Source of the DNA: Clostridia bacterium
GTDB taxonomy: Bacteria > Bacillota > Clostridia > Oscillospirales > Acutalibacteraceae
DNA: 64,000 nucleotides
Assembly (NCBI GenBank): GCA_017555765.1
Contig: JAFZFT010000092.1
Coordinates: 1-64,000 of the forward strand
Direction: 5' to 3'
A program made the position numbers and the translations under genes. Positions 37,945 to 47,983 of the stretch are shown here, piece after piece; positions within the stretch are counted from its first letter, which is position 1; each line of letters opens with the position of its first letter. Under the pieces are notes generated by a model. That model saw only the letters and a list, made by a program, of their open reading frames with translations, was not told where the DNA came from and searched no databases.

Positions 37945-39171
37945 ATGAAAATATATGAGGAACTTATTGCAAGAGGCCTTATTGCTCAGGTTACAAACGA
38001 AGAAGAAATCAGAGAGATGATAAACAACGGTAAGGCTACATTCTATATCGGCTTTGACTGTACTGCTGACAGCCTTACAGCAGGTCATTTTATGGCTCTT
38101 ACTCTTATGAAGAGACTTCAGATGGCTGGTAACAGACCTATTGCACTTATCGGTGGTGGTACAACAATGATCGGTGACCCTTCAGGTCGTACCGATATGC
38201 GTAAGATGCTCACAAAGGAAGACATCGACCATAACGCAGAATGCTTCAAGAGACAGATGGAGCGATTCATCGATTTCGGCGAAGGTAAGGCAATGATGGT
38301 TAATAATGCTGACTGGCTTCTTAACCTTAACTATGTTGAGCTTCTCCGCGACGTTGGTGCTTGCTTCAGCGTTAATAAAATGCTTTCAGCAGAGTGCTAT
38401 AAGCAGAGAATGGAAAAGGGACTTTCCTTCCTTGAATTCAACTATATGATTATGCAGAGCTACGACTTTTACGAGCTCTTTAAGACATACGGCTGTAATA
38501 TGCAGTTTGGCGGTGACGATCAGTGGAGCAACATGCTCGGTGGTACCGAGCTTATCCGTAAAAAGCTCGGTAAGGATGCTCACGCAATGACAATTACCCT
38601 CCTTACAGACTCACAGGGCAAAAAGATGGGTAAAACTGCAGGTAACGCAGTATGGCTTGATCCCAACAAGACATCACCCTTCGATTTCTATCAGTATTGG
38701 AGAAATGTTGGCGACGCTGATGTTCTCAAGTGCATTAAGATGCTTACATTCCTTCCTATTGAGGAAATCAATGCAATGGAAAGCTGGGAGGGAAGTCAGC
38801 TTAACAAAGCTAAGGAAATTCTTGCATTTGAGCTTACTAAGCTTGTTCATGGTGAAGAAGAAGCAAACAAGGCACAGGAAGGCGCAAGAGCTCTCTTCTC
38901 AGGTTCAGGTAACACTGAAAATATGCCTACAACTGTACTTTCTGCTGCTGATTTTACAGACGGCGCAATCAGCCTCATTGATATGATGCTTAAGGCTTCA
39001 ATAATTAAGTCAAAAGGCGAAGGCAGAAGACTTATCGAGCAGGGCGGCGTTACAGTTGACGATGTAAAAGCTGGCGGCTTTGCAGATGTGGTTTCTGTTG
39101 ACGCGTTCGCTAAGGGTCAGGTTATTGTAAAGAAGGGTAAGAAAGTCTTTGTTAAGTTTATCCTTGAATAA
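37945..39171 (+). CDS. tyrS: Tyrosyl-tRNA synthetase
   Basis: A 408-residue class I synthetase. The N-terminal Rossmann fold has FDCTADSLTAGHFMAL (HIGH equivalent) and the KMSKS-like loop GKKMGKT. A C-terminal S4 domain (about residues 340-400) binds tRNA. Length matches the family. AAAGGAATG lies upstream, and a promoter is at 37884-37912. Confidence 0.97.
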   Translation: MKIYEELIARGLIAQVTNEEEIREMINNGKATFYIGFDCTADSLTAGHFMALTLMKRLQMAGNRPIALIGGGTTMIGDPSGRTDMRKMLTKEDIDHNAECFKRQMERFIDFGEGKAMMVNNADWLLNLNYVELLRDVGACFSVNKMLSAECYKQRMEKGLSFLEFNYMIMQSYDFYELFKTYGCNMQFGGDDQWSNMLGGTELIRKKLGKDAHAMTITLLTDSQGKKMGKTAGNAVWLDPNKTSPFDFYQYWRNVGDADVLKCIKMLTFLPIEEINAMESWEGSQLNKAKEILAFELTKLVHGEEEANKAQEGARALFSGSGNTENMPTTVLSAADFTDGAISLIDMMLKASIIKSKGEGRRLIEQGGVTVDDVKAGGFADVVSVDAFAKGQVIVKKGKKVFVKFILE

Positions 39172-39188
39172 GAGAGAGGAGCTATATA

Positions 39189-39764
39189 ATGAGTGAAACC
39201 GGTAAAAGTGTTAAATTTAATATCGGAGCGTTTCTTTGCTATGTTTTAAGTGTTGCTTTTTCTTGGGCATGCTACTTTGTATACGCTTATCTGCCTTCAT
39301 CAGATAAGTTTACTAATTCACTTGAATACTCAGGTAAGGAAACTGTATATGCTTTCGGTAGTTCTTTTATCGCAGGAATATTCAGCGTGATTTTATTTGC
39401 AATAATGGCTTTTGCTTTCAGAAAATATTTCTACGAGCTTACTCTTTCAAGCGGAAAAACAGGTAAATTAAATATTAAAGAAGCAACAGCGGAATGGATT
39501 TGTCTTATATCTTCAGTGCTTGTTGTTGCAATACTTGTTGTAAATACAGTACTTTCATATCTGTATTTCAGCGAGTGTCTCAATATGCCGGGTGGATATC
39601 CCTTCCTCGCACCTACAGACAATACAATTTTTAAAACCTACGAATATGCAATTTTAGGCAACACTATTGCGCATACAGTTGTATTTGTTCTTGCTGTTGT
39701 TAAAATGTCAGGATTAAAACTCCCAAACAGTAAGGGCAAGCATTCTGAAACAGAGAATGAGTAA
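39189..39764 (+). CDS. Four-helix membrane protein of unknown function
   Basis: A 191-residue protein with four predicted membrane helices (about residues 11-32, 58-82, 101-125, 150-172), a polar middle loop and a charged C-terminal tail (KGKHSETENE). I do not recognise a named family and see no catalytic motif. AGAGAGGAG precedes ATG 39189. It lies in tandem between tyrS and the GH38 gene with short gaps (17 and 20 nt), so all three are probably on one transcript. Confidence 0.75.
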   Translation: MSETGKSVKFNIGAFLCYVLSVAFSWACYFVYAYLPSSDKFTNSLEYSGKETVYAFGSSFIAGIFSVILFAIMAFAFRKYFYELTLSSGKTGKLNIKEATAEWICLISSVLVVAILVVNTVLSYLYFSECLNMPGGYPFLAPTDNTIFKTYEYAILGNTIAHTVVFVLAVVKMSGLKLPNSKGKHSETENE

Positions 39765-39784
39765 TAACTCTAAGGGGTGACATT

Positions 39785-42700
39785 ATGAATTTTAAAGATA
39801 AAAAGATTTATACCATTGCAACCGCACATCTTGACACTGTGTGGAACTGGGATTTTGAGCATGTAATCAATGTATGCCTCAAGGAGACTCTCGATCAGAA
39901 CTTCGCTTTATTTGAGAAGTATCCTGATTACCGGTTTAATTTTGAAGGCGCATACAGATACGAGCTTTTCGAGGAGTATTATCCTGAAAAGTTTGAGGAG
40001 TTAAGAAAGTACGTTGAGCAGGGCAAATGGAATGTCACCGGAAGTGCTTATGAAAACGGTGATGTAAACGTACCTTCTCCCGAAAGCCTTTTCAGAAATA
40101 TGCTTTACGGCAATCTTTATTTCGAAAAGAAGTTCGGTAAGAGAAGTAACGATATTTTCCTTCCTGACTGCTTCGGTTTCGGCTGGGCTTTACCTGCTGT
40201 TGCTGAACATAGCGGTCTCAAAGGCTTTTCAACGCAGAAGCTTTCATGGGGTAGTGCTTATGGCTTGCCTTATGATATCGGTGTATGGTACGGCTCTAAC
40301 GGTAAGAAAATATTTGCTTCACTTGACTCCAAGTCTTATTGTACAAAGTTTTCTGAGGTACGTACTAAGAAAGATCTCGTTGAAAAACTTAATAAAAACG
40401 TAAATGAGTACGATCTTCCCTGGACATTGTCATATCACGGTGTAGGTGATGTTGGCGGTGCTCCTAAAGAGGAGTCAGTAAAAACAGTCTGTGATGAAAT
40501 TGCCACTAATGAAACATCAGATATTAAGGTTGTTTCAGCTACACCTACAGAATTTTTCGAAGATCTTGCAAAGCTTTCCGATGAGGAGGTTGCAAAGCTT
40601 CCCACCTGGAATAATGAGCTTGTAATGACAAATCACGGCGTAGGTTCATATATCTCACGTGCTTTCAGTAAGAGATACAACAGAAAGAACGAAGAACTTG
40701 CAGATATGGCTGAAAGGGCTTCTGTTGCTGCTATGACTCTTTGCGGCGCTGAGTATCCCAAGGATGAAATTGATAAGGGATGGAAGAGAACTATTGCACA
40801 CACCTTCCACGACGATATTACAGGTACATCCGTTCAGAGAGTATATCAGCGTTCATGGAATGACCTTATTCTTAGTGCAAATCAGCTCTCAAACGCCTAC
40901 GAAGGCTCAACTGCAGAGGTTATCAAAGCACTTGATACTTCTTGGGTTAAGGGTATTCCTGTTGTAATCTGCAACAGTATTGAACAGACCAGAATGGGTG
41001 CTGTTGATATAACTATCCCTTCAAATGGGTACGAATGTGTAAGAGTATTTGATAAGAGCGGTAAAGAGCTTCCTTGTCAGGTTAATAGCATTGATGATGA
41101 TACAATGCACATTTCAATTTCAGCAATCGTACCTTCACTTGGCTATAAGGTTGTTGATGTTATTTTCAGCGATGTACCTTGCCAGCTTAGTTCAGGTATA
41201 AAAGTAGGCTCTAACGTAATTGAAAATTACAAGTACATTGTAACTGTAAATGAGAATGGTGATATTTCATCAATTATCGACAAAACTCTTGATAATCAGG
41301 AAATCCTTGATAAGCCTATCAGATTTGAGCTTAATAAATATAAGGGTGCAAAAGAGTATCCTGCTTGGGAACTTACATACAATGAAACCAAGGCTTATCC
41401 TTGGGAATTCGCTGAAAAGGGTATCTGTACTGTTGAACAGTCAGGTCCTGTAAGAGCAACTCTTAAAGTTGTTCAGAAGCTTAATAAATCAACCTTTACT
41501 TATTATGTCTCTCTTGAGGCTGGTTGTCCTTGGGTAAGTGTTTATAATGAGGTTGAGTGGCGCGAATTCAAGAGAATTCTCCATAACGGCTTCTCATTTA
41601 CCTGTAAGAATCCCAATGCAACATACGACCTCGGTCTCGGCACAATTTCAAGAGGTGTTGCTAACAGTAAGCTTTACTCTGTAGTTGCGCAGAAGTGGGC
41701 TGATATCAGTAATGAAGATGAAAGCTTCGGTGTTTCAGTATTCAGCGACTCAAAGTACGGTTGGATTATGAAGGATGATCATACCCTTAGACTTACAATT
41801 GTACATTCACCCAAAAATTGGTTCAGAGATGATAGTGTTCAGGCTATGCTTGACTTCGGCCTCAACAGATACGGATATGCTATTTTCTCGCACAAGGGTA
41901 AGGTGAGTAAGGAAACTCAGCTTAATGCTCGCTTGTTTGAGCGTCCTTTTGCGGCGTTTATTTCAGATAAGCACGATGGTTGTCTCGGTGATAACTACTC
42001 GTTTGGTAACATCAGTGCTGATAATGTGATAGTAAGAGCCATCAAGAAGGCTGAAAAGTCTGACGAAATAATTGTAAGATTCAATGAAGGTGACAAGCGT
42101 AGAACTGAAAATGTTGAATTTACACTCGGTGCAGGTGTTGTAAGCGCCCGTGAAGTTAATGCTATGGAAGATGAAGTAGGACTTGCTGTTGTCGATAATG
42201 GTAAGCTTATTTTTAGCATCGATCCTTATGAGGTTAAAACTTTTGCGCTTACACTCACCAAAACAAAGGCCGGTAACAAGCAGGATACAGTACCTCTCGA
42301 ACTTCCGTTTAATGCTGATATCGTTACCTTTAATCACAATAGGAATGCAGCTGCTATTCCTACTCTTGATGTTTCTCTTCCCGGAGAGATATTCCCCAAG
42401 GAAATCAATTGTTGCGGTGTTAAATTCAAAACAGGCGATATCTGGGGTGAAGGTAATAACTCTCTCATCTGTGAAGGACAGAAGATTGATGTAAAGGCTA
42501 AGAAGGTATACATTGTTGCGGCAAGTATTTACGGTGACAAGGTTTATGATTTCAAGGTTGGCGATGAGCTTGTAAGGATTCCTGTACAGTCAATCAACGA
42601 GAGAATCGGTAAGTGGGATCTTTATGACCTCGCAGAAACCGCAAACATTAAAACTGATAAGCTTGCATGGGAGTGTACTCATACCCACTCAGTAATATAT

Positions 42701-42958
42701 GACGTTGCCGCTCAGCAGCTCTACTTCTTTATGTACGAGTTCAACACAGCGAATGCTGATAGTATCACTTTCCCTGATGACAACGGACTTATAATTCTTG
42801 CAGCTGCACAGAGTGATGATGATTCTTTCGTTAAGCTTGCTACACCTCTGTACGACAGAATCAAGGAAAGACCCTTTGATTTCAAGATGTCCTTTAAAGA
42901 GAGACAGAGCTACAGAAAGCACAAGATTCTCGAAAAGAAAACACCTAACGTGACATAA
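39785..42958 (+). CDS. GH38-family alpha-mannosidase, cytoplasmic
   Basis: A 1057-residue enzyme. HLDTVWNW (His15, Asp17 zinc ligands) and LPDCFGFG, with the likely nucleophile Asp128, mark the GH38 catalytic domain, followed by the three-helix region (HTFHDDITGTSVQ) and large beta-sandwich domains. No signal peptide, so it likely trims imported manno-oligosaccharides or other alpha-mannosides inside the cell. A hairpin at 42969-42997 follows. Confidence 0.94.
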   Translation: MNFKDKKIYTIATAHLDTVWNWDFEHVINVCLKETLDQNFALFEKYPDYRFNFEGAYRYELFEEYYPEKFEELRKYVEQGKWNVTGSAYENGDVNVPSPESLFRNMLYGNLYFEKKFGKRSNDIFLPDCFGFGWALPAVAEHSGLKGFSTQKLSWGSAYGLPYDIGVWYGSNGKKIFASLDSKSYCTKFSEVRTKKDLVEKLNKNVNEYDLPWTLSYHGVGDVGGAPKEESVKTVCDEIATNETSDIKVVSATPTEFFEDLAKLSDEEVAKLPTWNNELVMTNHGVGSYISRAFSKRYNRKNEELADMAERASVAAMTLCGAEYPKDEIDKGWKRTIAHTFHDDITGTSVQRVYQRSWNDLILSANQLSNAYEGSTAEVIKALDTSWVKGIPVVICNSIEQTRMGAVDITIPSNGYECVRVFDKSGKELPCQVNSIDDDTMHISISAIVPSLGYKVVDVIFSDVPCQLSSGIKVGSNVIENYKYIVTVNENGDISSIIDKTLDNQEILDKPIRFELNKYKGAKEYPAWELTYNETKAYPWEFAEKGICTVEQSGPVRATLKVVQKLNKSTFTYYVSLEAGCPWVSVYNEVEWREFKRILHNGFSFTCKNPNATYDLGLGTISRGVANSKLYSVVAQKWADISNEDESFGVSVFSDSKYGWIMKDDHTLRLTIVHSPKNWFRDDSVQAMLDFGLNRYGYAIFSHKGKVSKETQLNARLFERPFAAFISDKHDGCLGDNYSFGNISADNVIVRAIKKAEKSDEIIVRFNEGDKRRTENVEFTLGAGVVSAREVNAMEDEVGLAVVDNGKLIFSIDPYEVKTFALTLTKTKAGNKQDTVPLELPFNADIVTFNHNRNAAAIPTLDVSLPGEIFPKEINCCGVKFKTGDIWGEGNNSLICEGQKIDVKAKKVYIVAASIYGDKVYDFKVGDELVRIPVQSINERIGKWDLYDLAETANIKTDKLAWECTHTHSVIYDVAAQQLYFFMYEFNTANADSITFPDDNGLIILAAAQSDDDSFVKLATPLYDRIKERPFDFKMSFKERQSYRKHKILEKKTPNVT

Positions 42959-42968
42959 TTATTATGGA

Positions 42969-42997
42969 GAACCTGCATTTTATGTGCAGGTTCTTTT
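42969..42997 (+). terminator. Weak terminator-like hairpin after the mannosidase gene
   Basis: A perfect 9-bp stem (42969-42977 with 42985-42993, 7-nt loop) with only four T residues after it. The next gene starts 15 nt downstream, so it may act as partial terminator or mRNA end stabiliser. Confidence 0.5.
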
Positions 42998-43011
42998 GAA
43001 GGAATGATATA

Positions 43012-43833
43012 ATGATTAAATCAAACTGTCATACACATACAACTTACTGTGACGGAAATAACACAGTCAGAGAAATGATTGAAGCCGCAATTGAAAAAGG
43101 CTTTGTTACCCTTGGATTTTCAGGTCACGCTCCGATGGATTTTTTTAATGATTGGGCGATGACTGATGAAAAATTATCAAGCTATATAGATGAATTAAAA
43201 GCTTTAAAGACTGAGTACAAGGATAAAATAGATGTTTTATGCGGTATTGAGCTTGATGCAGATCACTCGGTCGATAATCTTTCTGTTTTTGATTATACAA
43301 TCGGTTCTATGCATCAGTTCAGACGAGGTGATAAAGACTTTCCGATTGATTTGTCAGCTGAATCGTTAGAAAATACAGTAAATACTGAGTTCAAGGGTGA
43401 TTGGATTGAAATGTGCAAGGCATACTTTGCGCGTCTCTCGGACTTTATATGTAAAGTCAAGCCTGATGTAGTCGGACATTTTGATCTTGTAACAAAATAT
43501 AACCTCAATAACTGCTATTTTGACGAGACTAATGACGAATACCGTAAGGCGGCCCTTGAAGCCGTCGATAAAATAATCGCTTGCGGCGGAAATCCTATTT
43601 TTGAGGTTAATACCGGTGCGATGTACCGTGTTGGTAAGACTTCACCATATCCTGCACCGTTTATTATGGAACATCTTGAGAAAAACGATGTCAGAATAAC
43701 AATTACGTCTGACTCTCACTGTACTGATTCTCTTGATTTTGCATTTGCAGAAGCAGAGGATTACTGCAGAAGCTTTGGTTTTACCCAAAAGTGCATTTTA
43801 ACCTCTTCAGGAGTAAAAGAAATAGATTTGTAA
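43012..43833 (+). CDS. PHP-family phosphatase, histidinol-phosphatase-like
   Basis: A 273-residue PHP-domain hydrolase. The metal-binding set is visible in order: HTHTTYCDG, SGHAP, GIELDAD, GSMHQF, GHFDLVTKYN and SDSHC. These ligands hold a trinuclear metal centre in HisJ/HisK-type histidinol-phosphate phosphatases. No other his genes are nearby, so another phosphoester substrate is possible. GAAGGAATG precedes ATG 43012. A hairpin at 43832-43859 ends the unit. Confidence 0.88.
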   Translation: MIKSNCHTHTTYCDGNNTVREMIEAAIEKGFVTLGFSGHAPMDFFNDWAMTDEKLSSYIDELKALKTEYKDKIDVLCGIELDADHSVDNLSVFDYTIGSMHQFRRGDKDFPIDLSAESLENTVNTEFKGDWIEMCKAYFARLSDFICKVKPDVVGHFDLVTKYNLNNCYFDETNDEYRKAALEAVDKIIACGGNPIFEVNTGAMYRVGKTSPYPAPFIMEHLEKNDVRITITSDSHCTDSLDFAFAEAEDYCRSFGFTQKCILTSSGVKEIDL

Positions 43834-43860
43834 TAATCAGCCTTGCGAGGCTGATTATTT
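43832..43860 (+). terminator. Hairpin terminator after the PHP phosphatase gene
   Basis: An 11-bp perfect stem (43832-43842 with 43849-43859, 6-nt loop). The T-rich side is part of the stem itself, and a new promoter begins 5 nt later, so termination here is plausible. Confidence 0.6.
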
Positions 43861-43863
43861 ATA

Positions 43864-43892
43864 TTGATTTTTATGTTCAGATGATATATAAT
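43864..43892 (+). promoter_or_regulatory. Promoter of the M42 peptidase operon
   Basis: TTGATT (43864-43869), 17 bp, TATAAT (43887-43892); a second TATAAT at 43892-43897 overlaps it. It would drive the run from 43926 onward. Confidence 0.7.
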
Positions 43893-43925
43893 ATAATGAT
43901 TAAATAAGAAACTTGGAGGCATTCC

Positions 43926-44948
43926 ATGGACCTTAAAGAATTATGCTTTAAACTTTCAGATATATCCGCCACATCGGGCGATGAAACCGGCTTTTCGCAC
44001 GAACTTATCAAGCTTTTAAATGAGTATATGCCCTGTAAGATTGACAATGTTGGAAATGTACTGGGCTCATCTGAAAAAGGTGATTTTCACATTCTGCTTG
44101 ATGCTCATATAGATCAGGTTGGACTTGTTGTGCGAGGAATAGACAGTAAGGGATTTTTACTTGTTGATAAGATCGGCTCTTTAGATATAAGAGCGCTTAC
44201 CGGTGCCGAAGTTATCGTACATGGCAAAGAAGATCTCTTTGGAGTTGTTTGTTCGGTACCGCCGCACCTTCAGTCGGGTGACAGCGGCGGTGAATTAAAT
44301 CTCAAAAGCATGGCGATTGACATCGGGTTAAGCGCGGAGGAAGCAAAGAAGGCTGTATCGATTGGCGACAGAGTCACAATGCGCAACTTCTCAAATCAGC
44401 TTCTCAACAACTGCATAAGCGGTTCTGCTCTCGACAACAGAGCAGGTGTTGTAGCTATATTCGGCGCACTCGATATTTTAAAAGATAAGCTTCATAATGT
44501 TAAGCTTTCCGTACTTTTCTCCGTACAGGAGGAGGTTGGTTGCAGAGGGGCAGGTTGTGGGGCATTCGCTCTTATGCCTGACTGTGCAATTGTTGTAGAT
44601 GTCGGATTCGGAGATGACGTGTACACAGATAAATCTCAGACTATATCGCTTGGAGGTGGCCCTTCAATTGGTATTGCTCCTATACTCAGCAAGGCGTTAT
44701 CCGATGAGCTTGTAAGTATTGCAAAGAATGAAGATATACCTTATCAGCATGATGTTATGAGCAGAACAACAGGTACAAACGCAGATACGATTACTGTTGT
44801 CGGTTCGGGTGTGCCTACTTTGCTTCTGTCAGTACCTCTCAGGTATATGCACACCGCAAACGAAGTTGTAAATATTGACGATATTGAAAACACATCAAAG
44901 CTTATTGCTGAATTCGTTTTAAAGAAGGAGGCTGAGTTAAATGCTTGA
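43926..44948 (+). CDS. M42-family metallo-aminopeptidase (first copy)
   Basis: A 340-residue peptidase of the tetrahedral TET/FrvX group. Metal and catalytic motifs: DAHIDQVG (His, Asp), ALDNRAG (bridging Asp), VQEEVGCRGAG (catalytic and metal Glu), VVDVGF (Asp) and PLRYMHT (His). It removes N-terminal residues from peptides in the cytoplasm. TTGGAGG precedes ATG 43926. It overlaps a second M42 gene by 8 nt. Confidence 0.93.
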   Translation: MDLKELCFKLSDISATSGDETGFSHELIKLLNEYMPCKIDNVGNVLGSSEKGDFHILLDAHIDQVGLVVRGIDSKGFLLVDKIGSLDIRALTGAEVIVHGKEDLFGVVCSVPPHLQSGDSGGELNLKSMAIDIGLSAEEAKKAVSIGDRVTMRNFSNQLLNNCISGSALDNRAGVVAIFGALDILKDKLHNVKLSVLFSVQEEVGCRGAGCGAFALMPDCAIVVDVGFGDDVYTDKSQTISLGGGPSIGIAPILSKALSDELVSIAKNEDIPYQHDVMSRTTGTNADTITVVGSGVPTLLLSVPLRYMHTANEVVNIDDIENTSKLIAEFVLKKEAELNA

Positions 44949-45969
44949 GTATTTAAAGGATTTGTGTCTGATCGACGGAACTTCAGGAAGAGAAGACAAG
45001 GTCAGAGAGTACATCATATCAAAAATAGAGGGTAAATGTGAATATAGCGTTGACCCTATCGGAAATATATTAGTGTATAAAAAGGGCAAAAAGACTCCTA
45101 AAAACAAGGTTATGATTTCCGCGCATATGGATGAGATTGCGCTGCTTATAACCTATATATGCGATAACGGCTGGCTCAGATTTACTAATGTCGGAGGTAT
45201 TGACAGTAAGGTTATATCGGGACGTGCCGTAACAGTGGGCGATAAGAAAATTGCAGGTATAATCGGTAACAAGGCGGTACATCTTACCGAGGGTAAGGAA
45301 TCTGTAACAGCACCTAAAATTGACAAGATGTATATTGACATCGGAGCAAAATCGGCTGAGGAAGCAAGAAAATATGTATCAATAGGTGATTGCGCTTACT
45401 TTAAATCCGATTATTTATCATTCGGAAAAGATAAAATCAAAGCGAAAGCTATAGATGACCGATTTGGTTGTGCTATAATGCTCAAGATGATAAATGAAGG
45501 TGTTGAATACGACACAAATTTTGTATTTCTTGTTCAGGAAGAAGTCGGATGCAGAGGTGCAGGACCTGCAGTTTTTTCAATCAGACCTGATTATGCTATT
45601 GTACTTGAAGCAACAACCGCATCTGATATTTCAGGCGTTGCTGATGAAGACTCTGTATGTACTGTCGGCAAAGGCGCTGTTGTATCCTTTATGGACAGAA
45701 GTACCGTATATAACAGAGTCTTATTTAAGAGAGCGTTTGAGCTTGCAGAAAATAAGTGTATAAGCATTCAGCCTAAAACTACAGTTGCGGGTGGTAATGA
45801 TGCAGGAACAATCCACAAGGCTTGTGAAGGTGTACGCACAATAGCAATATCACTTCCTTGCAGATATATACACTCATCAACATCTGTTGCAGATACAAAT
45901 GATATGATGTCTTGCTATGAACTTGCTAAAGTTCTTTCTGAGGATTTTGCCAATGCTGAGAATTCTTGA
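44941..45969 (+). CDS. M42-family metallo-aminopeptidase (second copy)
   Basis: A 342-residue paralogue of the preceding protein. SAHMDEIA, AIDDRFGC, VQEEVGCRGAG and CRYIHS are retained, while the metal Asp position reads VLEAT (Glu) where the first copy has VVDVG (Asp). That swap is known to vary between M42 subtypes with different residue preference. The two overlapping genes may encode subunits of a mixed TET particle, as in some archaea. AAGGAGG lies upstream. Confidence 0.92.
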   Translation: MLEYLKDLCLIDGTSGREDKVREYIISKIEGKCEYSVDPIGNILVYKKGKKTPKNKVMISAHMDEIALLITYICDNGWLRFTNVGGIDSKVISGRAVTVGDKKIAGIIGNKAVHLTEGKESVTAPKIDKMYIDIGAKSAEEARKYVSIGDCAYFKSDYLSFGKDKIKAKAIDDRFGCAIMLKMINEGVEYDTNFVFLVQEEVGCRGAGPAVFSIRPDYAIVLEATTASDISGVADEDSVCTVGKGAVVSFMDRSTVYNRVLFKRAFELAENKCISIQPKTTVAGGNDAGTIHKACEGVRTIAISLPCRYIHSSTSVADTNDMMSCYELAKVLSEDFANAENS

Positions 45970-46711
45970 TAATAACGACATTGACTCTGTTAAGAATTTA
46001 TCTGCAGGCAGTTTACTCGGTACAAGAATACTATGCTACGCACTTTGCTATGGTTTTGATAAGTCATTTGTAGATTTCTGGGCAAGTGAAAATGTAGTTA
46101 TAGCGAGATTTGAAAATACGTTTACGATTAAAGCTTTTCCTGATGCGGACTTTGATGAATTACGTGAGTTTATAGATATCATAGGTGCAACAGAGATTGT
46201 CACGGATAAGTATACTGCAGAAGCACTTGGAATTGCCGACTTCATAGTGAAAAGTGGATATAGGTATGTTGGTGAGACTTGTGTATACGATAATGTATCC
46301 GCTGTAAATGAAGATCTTATGTTTCAGTTGTACAGTATTATAAGCGAGGCTATACCCGATTCCTTCGGTAATGACAGAGATTCATATCTCAGCTTCCTTT
46401 CGGATTATATGTACAGAAAGAGAAGAGGATACTCAAGAGCGTACGGTGTATTTGTCGATGATAAGCTTGTTTCAACTGCAATAACCTCGGCTGAAACCGA
46501 TGATTCAGCTATTATCAGCGGTGTTGCCTGTGATGAAGAGTACAGAAAATTCGGATATGGTAAAAAGACTGTACTTACGTCCGCTTCACTGCTTAATAAA
46601 GAAAATAAAAATGTTTATGTAATTGCACTTAACGATTCCGCTAAAGGCTTCTATGAGCATATCGGATATGAGAAGTGTGAAGAAATTGCATATATATCGA
46701 AAAAGGTGTAA
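45953..46711 (+). CDS. GNAT-family N-acetyltransferase
   Basis: A 252-residue protein. The C-terminal GNAT domain has GVACDEEYRKFGYGKK with the acetyl-CoA loop and ALNDSAKGFYEHIGYEKCEE. The N-terminal ~120 residues are of no clear family. I choose ATG 45953 with GAGGA upstream; it lies inside the end of the second M42 gene (17-nt overlap). Substrate unknown; the coupling hints at a role on free amino acids or peptides, but that is only inference. Confidence 0.82.
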   Translation: MLRILDNNDIDSVKNLSAGSLLGTRILCYALCYGFDKSFVDFWASENVVIARFENTFTIKAFPDADFDELREFIDIIGATEIVTDKYTAEALGIADFIVKSGYRYVGETCVYDNVSAVNEDLMFQLYSIISEAIPDSFGNDRDSYLSFLSDYMYRKRRGYSRAYGVFVDDKLVSTAITSAETDDSAIISGVACDEEYRKFGYGKKTVLTSASLLNKENKNVYVIALNDSAKGFYEHIGYEKCEEIAYISKKV

Positions 46712-46713
46712 AA

Positions 46714-47982
46714 ATGTTTAAATTTGACGAAAGAATAGAAAACATCGCAAAAGAAGCTCTTGAAATTGCTTCTGAAGAATTCAAATATATTGATACAGTT
46801 ACGGAATACAATCAACAGAAAATGCTCGCAGCATTTATTGATAACTATGTTTCCGAAACTATGTTTGCCGAGAGTACGGGTTATGGCTATAACGACAGAG
46901 GCAGAGAGGTAATCGATAAGGTGTTCGCTCAGGCTGTCGGCGCTGAGGATGCACTTGTAAGACACAATTTTACTTGTGGAACTCATACTCTTACAGTTGC
47001 TCTTTTCGGTGTACTCAGACCAGGCGATGTTATGCTCAGCGTTTCAGGCAGACCTTATGATACAATCCTCCCTGTAATCGGAGTAGGCTCAACGGAAAAC
47101 GAAAATATGGGCTCACTCAGAAACTACGGCGTAAAGTACGATGAAGTACAGCTTGATGAAAACGGAAGACTTGATTATGCGGCAATCGAGGAGCGTCTCA
47201 AGTCTGGTCCCGTAAAAATGGTATATATTCAGCGTTCAAGAGGCTACAGTCTCAGACCGACTATTGCTGTAGCTGAGATTAAACAGGTTGTTGATATCGT
47301 TAAGAAGTTCCCTGGTACTATGGTTATGGTTGATAACTGCTACGGAGAATGGACCGAAAAAATCGAGCCTACAGAGGTTGGTGCTGATCTTATTGCTGGC
47401 TCACTTATTAAAAATCCCGGTGGCGGAATTGCAAAAACCGGCGGATATATTGCGGGTAAGCATGAATTCGTTGAACTTTGCGCATACAGAATGACAACTC
47501 CAGGACTCGGCAGAGAGGTCGGAGCAACACTTGGACAGAGCAGAGAACTTTATATGGGTATCTTCAACGGTCCTCACGTTGTTGGCGAAGCACTTAAAAC
47601 TGCCGTTTTCACTGCGGCTGTTATGAAACTTCTCGGTTTTGATTCGACACCTGAAATTCATGAAACAAGACACGATATAATTGAAGCTGTCAAGCTTGGC
47701 AGAGAGGATTTACTCGTAGCGTTCTGTCAGGGCCTTCAGAAGGGAGCTCCCGTTGACTCGTTCGTTACTCCCGAGCCTTGGGATATGCCCGGTTATGATA
47801 ATAAGGTAATTATGTCTGCGGGTGCTTTTACACTCGGATCTTCAATTGAGCTTTCAGCAGACGCACCTCTTCGTGAGCCTTATGCGGTTTGGCTTCAGGG
47901 TGGTCTTAATTTCCACAGTAGTAAAATTGCAGTTATGTTTGCTGCTCAGGAAGTTTTAAAAGTACTTGATAAAGAGGCTTGA
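46714..47982 (+). CDS. Methionine gamma-lyase-like PLP enzyme (YnbB/aluminium-resistance family)
   Basis: A 422-residue PLP-dependent protein. GSLIKNPGGGIAKTGGYIAG holds the cofactor Lys (about residue 233), and RHNFTCGTHTL and SVSGRPYDT are typical of the family. It is distantly related to cystathionine/methionine gamma-lyases; many genomes call it aluminium-resistance protein, but the substrate is not firmly known. It starts 2 nt after the GNAT gene. Confidence 0.9.
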   Translation: MFKFDERIENIAKEALEIASEEFKYIDTVTEYNQQKMLAAFIDNYVSETMFAESTGYGYNDRGREVIDKVFAQAVGAEDALVRHNFTCGTHTLTVALFGVLRPGDVMLSVSGRPYDTILPVIGVGSTENENMGSLRNYGVKYDEVQLDENGRLDYAAIEERLKSGPVKMVYIQRSRGYSLRPTIAVAEIKQVVDIVKKFPGTMVMVDNCYGEWTEKIEPTEVGADLIAGSLIKNPGGGIAKTGGYIAGKHEFVELCAYRMTTPGLGREVGATLGQSRELYMGIFNGPHVVGEALKTAVFTAAVMKLLGFDSTPEIHETRHDIIEAVKLGREDLLVAFCQGLQKGAPVDSFVTPEPWDMPGYDNKVIMSAGAFTLGSSIELSADAPLREPYAVWLQGGLNFHSSKIAVMFAAQEVLKVLDKEA

Positions 47983-47983
47983 T

